Shown: piece by piece, positions 55,248 to 63,861 of the stretch
How the letters are laid out: each line of letters begins with the position of its first letter
Numbering within the stretch: the stretch's first letter is position 1
Assembly (NCBI RefSeq): GCF_013167895.1
Contig: NZ_BLWC01000001.1
Coordinates: forward strand, 4,340,001 to 4,404,000
Length of the DNA: 64,000 nt
DNA from: Streptomyces fulvorobeus
GTDB lineage: Bacteria; Actinomycetota; Actinomycetes; Streptomycetales; Streptomycetaceae
Direction: 5' to 3'
The notes under the pieces: model-generated
The model's input: the letters and a program-made list of their open reading frames with translations, nothing else
Databases searched by the model: none
Told to the model about the DNA's origin: nothing
Program-made: the position numbers and the translations under genes

Positions 55248-55943
55248 ATGACGGGAACGGGGTCCGTGTCGGCCGTGATCGTGGACTGGGGCGGCGTACT
55301 GACGCAGTCCTTCAACGAGGCGGTCGAGGTGTGGGCCGCCGCCGAGAACGTCTCCGCGGCGGAGTTCGACGCGGTCCTGGGGCGGCTGCTGGGGCCCGGC
55401 GCGGTGCCGGACGGCGGGCCCAACCCCTTCCACCGGGTCGAGCGGGGCGAGCTGTCCGTGGCGGAGTTCGAGTCCGCTCTGGCCGCTCTCCTGCGGCGCA
55501 CCGACGGGACGCCGGTACCGGCCAAGGGCCTGGTGCAGCGCATGTTCGCGCCCTTCGCCATGGACCCGGCCATGACCGGGCTGCTGCGCCGGGTGCGTGC
55601 CGCCGGGGTCCCCGTGGCGCTGCTGTCCAACTCCTGGGGCCACCGCTACGACCGCGAGGGCTGGGACGGGCTGTTCGACGCGGTGGTGATCTCCTGCGAG
55701 GTGGGGATGCGCAAGCCGGAGCCGGAGATCTTCCGCCACACCGCCCGCCTGCTGGACCGCATCCCCGAGGAGTGCGTGTTCGTGGACGACCTGGGCCGTA
55801 ACGTGCGCGCCGCCTCGGCCCTGGGCATGGCCACCGTCCACCACCGCACGGCGGCGGAGACCACGGCCGCCCTCACCGCCCTGCTGAGCGCTCTCGGCAG
55901 CGCCCCGGCCCCTGGCGGGCGGGCGGGTTCACCGAGGCGCTGA
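55248..55943 (+). CDS. thnH: HAD-superfamily hydrolase, ThnH-like
   Basis: A 231-residue haloacid-dehalogenase-type phosphatase. Motif I is VIVDWGGVLT (nucleophile Asp, with Gly instead of the general-acid Asp two residues on), motif II VALLSNSWG, motif III RKPEPEIF and motif IV CVFVDDLGRN. The substituted motif I is common in the YihX/GS-like branch and may lower phosphatase activity. ThnH has been proposed to process the CoA-derived side chain. ATG at 55248 has GGAGG six bases upstream. The last 71 bp overlap the thnI gene on the other strand. Confidence 0.85.
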   Translation: MTGTGSVSAVIVDWGGVLTQSFNEAVEVWAAAENVSAAEFDAVLGRLLGPGAVPDGGPNPFHRVERGELSVAEFESALAALLRRTDGTPVPAKGLVQRMFAPFAMDPAMTGLLRRVRAAGVPVALLSNSWGHRYDREGWDGLFDAVVISCEVGMRKPEPEIFRHTARLLDRIPEECVFVDDLGRNVRAASALGMATVHHRTAAETTAALTALLSALGSAPAPGGRAGSPRR

Positions 55944-57396
55944 CGGAGTTGCTGCGCTCATCGGCGCAGGCGGCGGCCCGGGAAGCCGCCGGGGAAGCGG
56001 TTGCCGGGGGAGCGATGGGCGCTCCGATGGGGGAAGCGGCCGGGACGCCGGCCGACTGCGCCGCCGCGATCTGCCGCATACGGCCCACCAGTTCGTCGAG
56101 CCGGCTCTCGGCCGGCCCCGTACAGTCCAGCAGCCTGCGGGCGGCGGCGGAGAGCGACGTACCGCGTGCGGTGCTGTAGACCAGCGGCAGCCCGCAGCCC
56201 TTCTCCAGCCGGTGGATGCGCCGGGTCAGCGCGGGCTGGGTGACCAGGAGGGTGGCGGCCGCCCGGTTCAGACTGCCGATCCGGTCGATGACCCGGAGCA
56301 GATGCAGGTGCTCCGCCTCGAAGTGGCTGTCCGAGTCCGGTCCGGTCCAGTGGAGTTCGGACAGCAGGACGGGCAGCGGCCCCCGGGCCCCCGGCGACGA
56401 CGCGCCGGCCTCGGGCCTGGCCCGGAGCGGACGCCCCGGCCCCTCGGCGAGCGGGGGGAAGGAGGCGGAGGCGGCGTACACCGGATTGCGTTTCGCCGCG
56501 CGCTGCGCGTAGCCGTACCGCAGCCAGGTGCACAGCTCGTGGGCGAGGGTCAGCGGGACGACGAGCGGGTCCACCGCCAGCGTCAGCCGCCGGACCAGCC
56601 GCTGGCGCAACGGGCGCAGTACCAGGCTCAGGTCGTGCTCCGGCTCCGGGGAGAGGGGGGAGACGAGCGCGACGCCGTAGCCGCGGCCGACCAGCTCCAG
56701 GGCCGCGCTCTGCGAGCGGACGGTGAAACTGACGCGGGGAGCGGGCGACAGGAGGGAGAAGGCCCATCCCTGGTCGTCGCACGCGTCACCGCCCACCGTG
56801 GCCACCCACTCGGCGTCGGCGAGATCGTGCAGATCGAGCGTCTCCTGCCGGGCGAGCGGATGGTCCCGGGGCAGCGCCACCCACTGGGGCTCGTCCACGA
56901 CGGTGCGCACCAGCGCCTCGCTGCGCCGCAGCCCCGGCCTGCGGGTGGTCTCCCAGCCGCACGCGGCATCGACCGCGTACCGCTCGAACCGCTGCCAGAC
57001 ATCACGGCTGTCACCCGGAACGACGTCGAACACCGCTTCGGGGAAACGATCCGCCAGGTCACGGCCCATGCCGTACGCCCGTTCCGTGCCCACCGCGAAC
57101 TGCACGACCGGCAGCCGCTCCCGGGTGTCGGTGCGGTGGTGCGAGGTGGCCATCGCGAAGTCGATCGCGCCCACCAGCCGCCGCCCGGCGTGCAGCAGTG
57201 CGTGCCCGGCCTCGGTGAGCTCGGTACCGGTGGAACTGCGCGACACGAGCGGAGTGCGCAGCCGCCGCTCCAGCTTGATCAGGCGGCGGCTCGCCGACGA
57301 CTGCGTCATCCGGCCGCCCCGCTCCACCGCGTGCAGGCTCCCGTGGTCGGAGACCGCTTGCAGCAAGGCCACATCCGAACGCCGAAGATCGAACAT
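55873..57396 (-). CDS. thnI: LysR-type regulator with two helix-turn-helix domains, ThnI-like
   Basis: Pathway activator by analogy to ThnI, which drives assembly and export genes of thienamycin. It is 507 residues, against about 300 for a normal LysR protein. The N-terminal LysR HTH is at about 5-65 (SLHAVERGGRMTQSSASRRL), the ligand domain spans about 90-310, and a second complete LysR-type HTH is at about 360-420 (SLNRAAATLLVTQPALTRRI, then TARGTSLSAAARRLLD). The tail is Ala/Pro-rich. The ATG at 57396 has GGGGGAGGAG upstream. Its 3' end overlaps thnH antisense by 71 bp. Confidence 0.85.
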   Translation of the reverse strand: MFDLRRSDVALLQAVSDHGSLHAVERGGRMTQSSASRRLIKLERRLRTPLVSRSSTGTELTEAGHALLHAGRRLVGAIDFAMATSHHRTDTRERLPVVQFAVGTERAYGMGRDLADRFPEAVFDVVPGDSRDVWQRFERYAVDAACGWETTRRPGLRRSEALVRTVVDEPQWVALPRDHPLARQETLDLHDLADAEWVATVGGDACDDQGWAFSLLSPAPRVSFTVRSQSAALELVGRGYGVALVSPLSPEPEHDLSLVLRPLRQRLVRRLTLAVDPLVVPLTLAHELCTWLRYGYAQRAAKRNPVYAASASFPPLAEGPGRPLRARPEAGASSPGARGPLPVLLSELHWTGPDSDSHFEAEHLHLLRVIDRIGSLNRAAATLLVTQPALTRRIHRLEKGCGLPLVYSTARGTSLSAAARRLLDCTGPAESRLDELVGRMRQIAAAQSAGVPAASPIGAPIAPPATASPAASRAAACADERSNSVSASVNPPARQGPGRCRERSAGR

Positions 57397-57517
57397 CCAG
57401 CACTCCTCCCCCGTCGGACCGCATCCTCCCAGCCGTCGCGGCAGGAGGGGCGGTACGGGCCTCACGTGACGTACGTCTCGCCACCGTAAGGCCGTTCGAG
57501 TGCTCGCAGGGCCGCAG

Positions 57518-58980
57518 TCAGGTAGTTGGCCGGATCGGGCGGGTGACCCGTCCGGAGCTGATCGGAGCTTCCGCCTCCGGCTGCCCGGCGGTACGGGGGA
57601 ACGCCAGGGCCGCGGCGACGCCGGCGGCGGCCAGGACGGTGGCCCCCACGAAGACTGCCGTGTACGAGGAGACGGCCGGATACCCACCGGTGCTCGTCGT
57701 CACGGCCAGCACCATGAAACTGACCTGCACACCGAAGGAGCCCCGAGGTTGCGGAGCACGCTGTTGATGCCGACGGTCACCCCCGCCGAACCGCTCGGTG
57801 AGGCGAGCATCAGCAGCTCAGCCATGGCGCCGCCCAGCAGCCCGGTGCCCAGCCCGGTCAGTGCCGTGCCCAGCGCCAGGCCCGCTGCGGTGCCCGTCAT
57901 GAGGCCGAACACGGCGGGGGAGGCGGCGAACAGCACGGTGCTCGTGATCATCACCGCCCGTGCCGACATCCGGCCGGACTGCCGCAGCCAGCCCGAAAGC
58001 AGCCCGCCGGTCACGGCGGCGACCTGCATCGGCAGCATCACCAGCACGGTGAGCCCGCCGTCGGCGGACAGCCCGTAGCCCGTGGAGCGGGGGGCGTCGG
58101 CGAGCACCGGGGCCAGGATGCCCGTCTGGAACATCACCAGACCGGTCAGCAGACTCACCACGTTGAGGGTCCAGATCGGCCGCCGCCCGAGCAGCCGGGT
58201 GTCGATCGCGGGCTGCGAGGAGCGCCGCTCCACCTGGACGAGCGCCACACAGCCCGCCGCCCCGGCCAGCAGCAGCAGTGCCCCGGTGGCCGAGCCGAGC
58301 CCCTCCCTGCCGTACTGGCTGAGGGCCAGCAGCAGACAGGCGCTCACCGCGCTGAGCAGCAGGAGACCGGGGATGTCCACCCGGGTCCCGGCCCTGCGCG
58401 GGGTCTCGGGCAGCACCGCGAGGCCCGCCACCAGCAGGACGCCCGCCAGCACGGCCGCGGTGACGAACAGCCCCCGGAAGGCGGCGGCCCCGTCACCGAA
58501 GACCCCGACCAGCAGGATGCCGATGCCGCCGCCGGTCCCGAAGGCCGCGGACAGCACCCCGGTGGGGCCCGCCAGCGACCGCCCCGGGAACCCCTCCCGC
58601 AGGAGGCCGATGGCGAGCGGGAAGAGCCCGGCCGCGACGCCCTGCACCAGCCGGGCGACGAGCAGGACGGTGAACGACTGCGCGGCGGCGGCCACCACGG
58701 CCGCCACCGCCACGACGGCGAGCACGGCGACGAGCACCACCCGGCGGCCGTAGAGGTCGCCCAGGCGCCCCACCACCGGGGTGGCGACACAGGCGACCAG
58801 CAGATGTCCGGAGACGATCCACGCCGCGTCCGTGCCGGAGACGCCGAAGGCGTGCTGGATCTGCGGCAGCAGGGTGGCGACACCGAGCTGGAGCATGGAG
58901 AAGAGCCCGCAGGCCCCCGCGAGCACGCCCAGGGCCGCACGCCGGGTACCGGCCGGCGTGCGGCCCGGAGCCTTGTTCAC
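57518..58980 (-). CDS. thnJ: MFS exporter, DHA2 (14-helix) type, ThnJ-like (frameshifted as given)
   Basis: Drug:H+ antiporter expected to export the carbapenem. It has the motif A loop GRLGDLYGRRVVL after helix 2, motif C-like GVLSAAFGTGGGIGILLVG and about 14 hydrophobic helices. The frame breaks at the four C of 57741-57744 in helix 13: one extra base gives SVLRNLGGSFGVQVSFMVLA and restores about 487 residues ending RPIRPTT. Without it the protein would lose its last helices. GTG start at 58980 overlaps the thnK stop (GTGA). The operon reads thnM-L-K-J toward thnI. Confidence 0.87.
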
Positions 58981-61019
58981 CGCAGTTCGCCGGCCACCGG
59001 TTCCGCGGACGTCACCTCGGCGGACTCGAAGCGGTGGCAGTAGTGGCCCATGCGGGAGACGGGGTAACTGGTGCCGATCGCCGCCATGGTGAACGCCTTG
59101 AGGTCACCGGCCACCGGCTTGTAGCGCCCGTTCGCGCCGAAGCTCCGGTCGCCGTAGCCGACCCGCACCCGGCGCGGCTCCAGCGCCCCGCCGGTGAAGT
59201 AGCCCGGCCAGTCGTGGGCGTACTCCGCGGACTTGCCCTCGTCCGGGGAGTAGTCCGGCCGGAGCATGATGTCCCGCTGGAACCGCAGCACGTCGTCCAG
59301 CCTGGCGTCCTGGTCCGGGTCGAGCCCCAGCGTGCCCAGGTACTCCCGCAGCTCGTCGTGGAAGCGGTCGAAGTCCCGGGCGACGCGGAGCCAGCCCCAG
59401 TTGTCGATCGTCCAGCCCCGGCGCTTGCCGTACGGGGCCAGGTCGGCGGCCATGTCGGGCTGGCTGGCGACCAGGTTGGCCAGCGGCAGCGTGGGAATGT
59501 CGATGTAGTCGTGGTAGAGGCTGCGCATCCGCAGGTACAGGGCGCCCAGCACGCTGTCGGGGCGGCTGCTGAAGTACTTCTGCAGCCCCTCGTAGAAGCG
59601 GGTGTAACCGATCTCGTGCTCCTGCCGCAGGAAGATCGACAGGTAGCGGGTGTAGCAGCCGTTGTGCAGGAACTGCACGGACTGGATGAAACTGAAGCAC
59701 TCGACCCAGTCGGCGCGCGGCATGGCGTTGGTCTCCATGACCATCTGCATGGTCTCCGCCTCGTCGTCGGGCGTGCCGTCGCGCTCCACGTACATCCGCT
59801 TGGGGACCGTGCGCAGCCCGTACTTCTCGATCTTCTCCGGGGTGTTCAGCGGCGCGTTGGGGAGGATGGCCAGCTCGTAGACCCTCAGGTCCTCGTGGTT
59901 GCCCGCCTCCAGCAGTGAGCCGATGCCGTCGCGGAACGAGCGCGCGGTCTCCAGGGGCAGCCCCAGGATCAGCTCGGTGTAGGTGTGGATGTTCTCCCCG
60001 GCGTACCGCTGCTGGAGCTTGCGGTAGTTGTCCAGGCCGATGTTCTTGCGGTCGATGGCCTCCAGGACGTCCATGTCGGTGCTCTGCATCGACAGGGTGG
60101 TGCCCATCAGCAGGTCGGCGTCGTGCCAGGTCTTGCTGATGTCGAAGACCCGGTCGTTGGAGTTCTTGGCGAAGTTGACCCGGACCTGCCTCGGGGCCCC
60201 CAGCTCGCCCCTGGCCTCCGCCAGCGCGTGCGCGATCTCCAGGTCGCGCGGCATGATGCCGAAGTTGGCGTCGCAGATGAACAGGTCCTCCACGTCATGG
60301 CGGGCGAACCAGTCGATCTCGTCCTGGAGGCGCTCGTCCTCGAACTTGCGCAGGGTGCTCATCGTCGCCGAGCCCCAGTCGCAGAACGAGCAGGAGTACG
60401 GGCAGCCGCGGTTGGTCTCCCACAGGGCGTAGAAGCGCAGCCCCCGCTCCCGGCAGGTGGCCACGGCCCCGTCCATCACGCCCAGCAGGTAGGGACTCGG
60501 CGTGTCGATCAGCCGCGGCAGCCGTACCGCCTTCGGCCCGGCGACCGCCACCCCTTCCCGGCGCACCGTCACGCCGGGCACCGTCGAGTAGTCAGGGCTC
60601 GCGGTCAGGCGCTCGGCGAGCAGCCCCCGGAACGCCACCTCCCCCTCGCCGTGCGCCAGTACGTCCACGTACGGGTGCCGGTCGAAGAAGTCCCCCGGCC
60701 GGTCGGGGACGTGCGGCCCGCCGGCCACCACCAGCACGTTCGGGTAGCGCTCCTTGACCAGCTTCGCCACCTTCATCTGGCGGCGGAAGTTCCACACGTA
60801 GCAGGACAGGGCCAGGACGTCGGGCTCGACGATGCCGTCCGCCATCTCCCGGACCGGGGCGACCAGGAAGACGGGCTCCTGGAAGTCGTAGGCGGAGGCG
60901 ATGTTCTCGTCCTGCTCCGCGTAGGTGCGCAGCAGGCCGGCCACCAGGGGCAGGAAGGGGAACGCGTTGAGGCCGACGAAGTACACCTTGCGGCCGCGGC
61001 GGGGGAGTTCGGCGGACAT
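58977..61019 (-). CDS. thnK: Cobalamin-dependent radical SAM methyltransferase, ThnK-like
   Basis: A B12-binding radical SAM enzyme of 680 residues. The N-terminal cobalamin-binding Rossmann domain (about 1-180) includes VAGGPHVPDRPGDFFDRHP. The radical SAM core has the 4Fe-4S motif CPYSCSFC in NRGCPYSCSFCDWG, and a long C-terminal domain follows. ThnK adds two methyl groups in sequence to build the C-6 ethyl side chain of thienamycin. It starts at ATG 61019 with GAGGAG 11-16 bases upstream; a GTG nine bases further out would be too close to that site. It lies between thnL (54 bp) and thnJ (4-bp overlap) in the operon. Confidence 0.9.
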   Translation of the reverse strand: MSAELPRRGRKVYFVGLNAFPFLPLVAGLLRTYAEQDENIASAYDFQEPVFLVAPVREMADGIVEPDVLALSCYVWNFRRQMKVAKLVKERYPNVLVVAGGPHVPDRPGDFFDRHPYVDVLAHGEGEVAFRGLLAERLTASPDYSTVPGVTVRREGVAVAGPKAVRLPRLIDTPSPYLLGVMDGAVATCRERGLRFYALWETNRGCPYSCSFCDWGSATMSTLRKFEDERLQDEIDWFARHDVEDLFICDANFGIMPRDLEIAHALAEARGELGAPRQVRVNFAKNSNDRVFDISKTWHDADLLMGTTLSMQSTDMDVLEAIDRKNIGLDNYRKLQQRYAGENIHTYTELILGLPLETARSFRDGIGSLLEAGNHEDLRVYELAILPNAPLNTPEKIEKYGLRTVPKRMYVERDGTPDDEAETMQMVMETNAMPRADWVECFSFIQSVQFLHNGCYTRYLSIFLRQEHEIGYTRFYEGLQKYFSSRPDSVLGALYLRMRSLYHDYIDIPTLPLANLVASQPDMAADLAPYGKRRGWTIDNWGWLRVARDFDRFHDELREYLGTLGLDPDQDARLDDVLRFQRDIMLRPDYSPDEGKSAEYAHDWPGYFTGGALEPRRVRVGYGDRSFGANGRYKPVAGDLKAFTMAAIGTSYPVSRMGHYCHRFESAEVTSAEPVAGELR

Positions 61020-61072
61020 GCTGGTCACGGCTCCTCGTGGTCGGACGGTTCTCGCGGTGGGCACCGGGCCTG

Positions 61073-62476
61073 CTACTTCGTGCTGGGGACGCGCTCCGGT
61101 TCCCAGGGACGCGACCAGTCCGCGCCGCCGCGGATGGCGCGCAGCATCTCGTCGAACGCGCTGTCGTCGGAGTAGTAGAAGACCGACGGGTCGGCGCCGG
61201 AGGTGACGCCGGGTGAGGAACGGGCGCTCGCCCCCGCCAGCAGGTCGGCGAGCCGGTGGTAGAAGGTCTCCAGGGGCAGCCGGGTGGGGAAGAGGGCGTG
61301 GTAGCAGTCGAACAGCTCCGGGTCGTCGCTGATCAGCTGCGACCGGCTCTCGTCGTACAGGTCCGTGCCGGGCAGCGGGGTCAGCACCGAGAAGCTCGGC
61401 ATGTCGACCTGGAGCTCCTGCACGGTGTTGTTGAGCCGGGCGAAGTCCTCGTCCAGCCAGTTGGGCTGCACGATGAAGTTGGCCCGGACCTTGACCCCGT
61501 TGGCGTGGAAGAGGTCCAGGGCCCGCCGGGTCTGGCCCGGGTCGGTCCCCTTGCGGTAACCCGACAGCTCGTCGTCGGTCATCGACTCCGCGCCGACCAG
61601 TACCGAGTCGAGCCCGACCTCGGCCCAGCGGGCGATCACGTCGGGCCTGCGCAGCGCCGTGTCGGTCCGTATGTACATGTGGAACCGCTTGCGGAACCCG
61701 GCCTTGTCGATGGCGTCGGCCAGCTCCAGCATCCGTCCGGGCTGGATGAACGCCTCGTCGTCCACCACGTACAGATTGCGGCCCTCGATGTCCGCCATCT
61801 CCGCGAGCACCCGGTCGATGTCCTTGACCAGGTAGCGCCGGTCCGTCATCCGCCACAGCGAACAGAACTTGCAGGTGTACGGACAGCCGGCGGTGAACCG
61901 GATCAGCGACACCGGGCGGTAGACCGAGTGGAAGTAGTCACCGCGGTGGTGGGAGAGCAGCGAACGGTCGGGCATCGGCAGGTCGTTGAGCGCCGCCGGC
62001 TTGGGGCGCCGGTCGCGCTCCAGGCCGGTGCGGGAGTCGTACGGGGCGAGGCCCTGCACGGGGGAGGGGGAGCGGCCGGCCTCCAGCTCGCGGGCGAGAT
62101 GGCTGAGAGCGGCGCCGCCCTCACCGGCGACGATCCAGTCGGCCGAGAAGCCGTTCAGCCACTCCGCCGACACCGTCGGATGGTGGCCGCCGAGCACGAT
62201 CGGCACGTCGGGCCAGAGCCGCCGCGCCTCCCGGCTCACCTCCCGCGAGACGTGCACGCTGGTCGTGTACGGGATGGCCACACCGATCAGGTCGGGGGGC
62301 TCGTGCGTCTGCGCGTACGTCTCCAGCGGCGGGTCCAGCCGGAGATCGTGGATGGTCACGTCGTGGTCGCCGCGCAGCGCGCCGCCGAGATACTCCAGCG
62401 GCAGCGGCTCGCAGCAGCTCAGCCGGTCACTGAGGAGGGCCCGTTCGTTACGAGGCCACACCAGCAAGACCCTCAT
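61073..62476 (-). CDS. thnL: Cobalamin-type radical SAM enzyme, ThnL-like
   Basis: A 467-residue B12-binding radical SAM protein. The cobalamin-type domain (about 1-150) starts MRVLLVWPRNERALLSDRL and has IVLGGHHPTVSAEW; the cluster motif is CPYTCKFC in RFTAGCPYTCKFCSLW. The core continues with VVDDEAFIQPGRM and VLVGAESMTDDELSGYRKG. ThnL of the thienamycin pathway has been reported to form the C-2 thioether bond. Its start lies 29 bp inside the end of thnM, with GGGAGGG upstream, so the pair is coupled. Confidence 0.9.
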   Translation of the reverse strand: MRVLLVWPRNERALLSDRLSCCEPLPLEYLGGALRGDHDVTIHDLRLDPPLETYAQTHEPPDLIGVAIPYTTSVHVSREVSREARRLWPDVPIVLGGHHPTVSAEWLNGFSADWIVAGEGGAALSHLARELEAGRSPSPVQGLAPYDSRTGLERDRRPKPAALNDLPMPDRSLLSHHRGDYFHSVYRPVSLIRFTAGCPYTCKFCSLWRMTDRRYLVKDIDRVLAEMADIEGRNLYVVDDEAFIQPGRMLELADAIDKAGFRKRFHMYIRTDTALRRPDVIARWAEVGLDSVLVGAESMTDDELSGYRKGTDPGQTRRALDLFHANGVKVRANFIVQPNWLDEDFARLNNTVQELQVDMPSFSVLTPLPGTDLYDESRSQLISDDPELFDCYHALFPTRLPLETFYHRLADLLAGASARSSPGVTSGADPSVFYYSDDSAFDEMLRAIRGGADWSRPWEPERVPSTK

Positions 62477-63860
62477 CGAGTCCCTCCCTTTCGTTGGTCC
62501 CGTTTCCCGTGCCCGTGCCGGTGCCCCGGGCCGACGGCCCGTCCTGGCAGAAGACGGAGGTCGCGATGGCGTGCAGGCGTTCCGACTGGAGGCGGGGGTC
62601 GTCGCCGCCCAGGGCGGCGGCGAACATCCGGCTCATGGCGGTGCCTTCGTGGATGCCCCGCTTCGGCCGCCAGGCCACCTCCGCGGGCAGGACCTCGGCC
62701 GCGGCACTGCGCAGCACCCACTTCGCCGTGCCCTCGCGGACCTTCAGCCGGCCCCGGATGCCCAGGGCCGCCGCCATCACCTCACGCGTCCAGTACGGGT
62801 AGCGGACGACGATGTCGCGGGCGTCGGCGAAGGCCGGGCCGAACTCGTTGCTCCGGGCGGTCGCGGCGGTCTGCGCGACCACCGCCCGCTCGATGTCCTC
62901 CTCGCCGCCGGTGCCGCCGAGTCCGGCGAACAGCAGGTCGGCGCCGTAACCGGAGAGCAGGACCTGACGCCGGTCGGCGGCCATGGCGGTGAGCTGGAAG
63001 CAGGCCGGCGCGGCGATCTGGAGCGTCAGCAGGTCCCAGGTCTCCAGTGAGCGGATCATGTCCGGCAGCAGCTCCGTGAGCTGCTCGGGGCCGAACATCA
63101 GCTCGTGGTGCTTGCTGCCCAGGCGCTCCGCGAACCACGCGGCCTGCTCGAACTCGTCGCCGAACGGCGTTCCCACGGTGTACGTGTGCAGCTCCGCGCC
63201 GGAGCTCTCCCGGGCGGTCAGCGCCGCGACCGCCGAGGAGTCCACGCCGCCGCTCAGCATGACCCCCAGCTCCTCGGAACCTCCGGCCAGCCGGGCCACC
63301 GAGGACCGCAGCGCCTCGCGGACGGTGGCCACCGCCTCCTGGGGATCGGTCGTCACCGGCCTGTCCGGCAGCCCGCGCACCTGACGGGTGGCGACCGGCA
63401 CGGTTCCGTACGCGTCCACCGCCAGCGTCACCGCGCTGTTCGCCGGGACCGCCGTCACCCCCGCGAAGCGCCCGCCCGGCAGGAGCGCCTGCGCCGCGCC
63501 GCCGAGCACCGGGGGCCCGGCCAGCAGCGGCAGCACCGCGCCGGCCGAGGTGGCGATCAGCAGGGTGTCGTCGGCGCCGCGCGCGTAGTGCAGCGGGCAG
63601 GTGGCGCCCACATCGCTCCACAGGGTGGCCTGACCGCCGCGCACCAGCACCGCGCAGTAGCGGGCGTGGGACCGCTCGGTCCAGGACAGCAGCTCGTCGA
63701 GCGGGGCGTGGACCGGCGGGGCCTCCTCGGTCAGCCGGTCACCGTGCACGACCAGCGTGTCCGCGCCCTCGCGCACCACCAGCGTGCTCAGTCCGCGACC
63801 GGGCCCCAGGGACTGGAACTCCACCGGGCCCGAGTGGCAGCGCAGCAGGAAACCGGCCAT
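62448..63860 (-). CDS. thnM: Beta-lactam synthetase (asparagine-synthetase-like), ThnM/CarA-like
   Basis: ATP-dependent enzyme that adenylates carboxymethylproline and closes the beta-lactam ring of the carbapenam core. It is 470 residues with the class B asparagine synthetase fold, but the N-terminal glutaminase domain starts MAGFLL, with no catalytic Cys2, as in beta-lactam synthetases. The PP-loop is SGGVDS at 203-208, and a second loop reads LSGYGADLLF. The ring-forming region has Tyr354/Tyr356, Glu389 and Lys400 (RPKRGIHEG), consistent with the Tyr-Glu dyad and Lys of CarA. The C-terminus carries a Gly/Thr repeat. It starts 1 bp after the thnN stop. Confidence 0.9.
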   Translation of the reverse strand: MAGFLLRCHSGPVEFQSLGPGRGLSTLVVREGADTLVVHGDRLTEEAPPVHAPLDELLSWTERSHARYCAVLVRGGQATLWSDVGATCPLHYARGADDTLLIATSAGAVLPLLAGPPVLGGAAQALLPGGRFAGVTAVPANSAVTLAVDAYGTVPVATRQVRGLPDRPVTTDPQEAVATVREALRSSVARLAGGSEELGVMLSGGVDSSAVAALTARESSGAELHTYTVGTPFGDEFEQAAWFAERLGSKHHELMFGPEQLTELLPDMIRSLETWDLLTLQIAAPACFQLTAMAADRRQVLLSGYGADLLFAGLGGTGGEEDIERAVVAQTAATARSNEFGPAFADARDIVVRYPYWTREVMAAALGIRGRLKVREGTAKWVLRSAAAEVLPAEVAWRPKRGIHEGTAMSRMFAAALGGDDPRLQSERLHAIATSVFCQDGPSARGTGTGTGNGTNEREGLDEGLAGVAS

Positions 63861-63861
63861 G

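Noticed and set aside
58977..61856. Longer 959-codon form of the ThnK frame
   Set aside because: The extension beyond 61019 runs through thnL in another frame and is Arg/Gly-rich shadow text; the ATG at 61019 has a ribosome site.
62448..63860. Clavulanic-acid-type beta-lactam synthetase or a true asparagine synthetase
   Set aside because: There is no carboxyethylarginine synthase or other clavam gene; neighbours are crotonase and B12-radical SAM enzymes. The missing Cys2 rules out glutamine-dependent asparagine synthesis.
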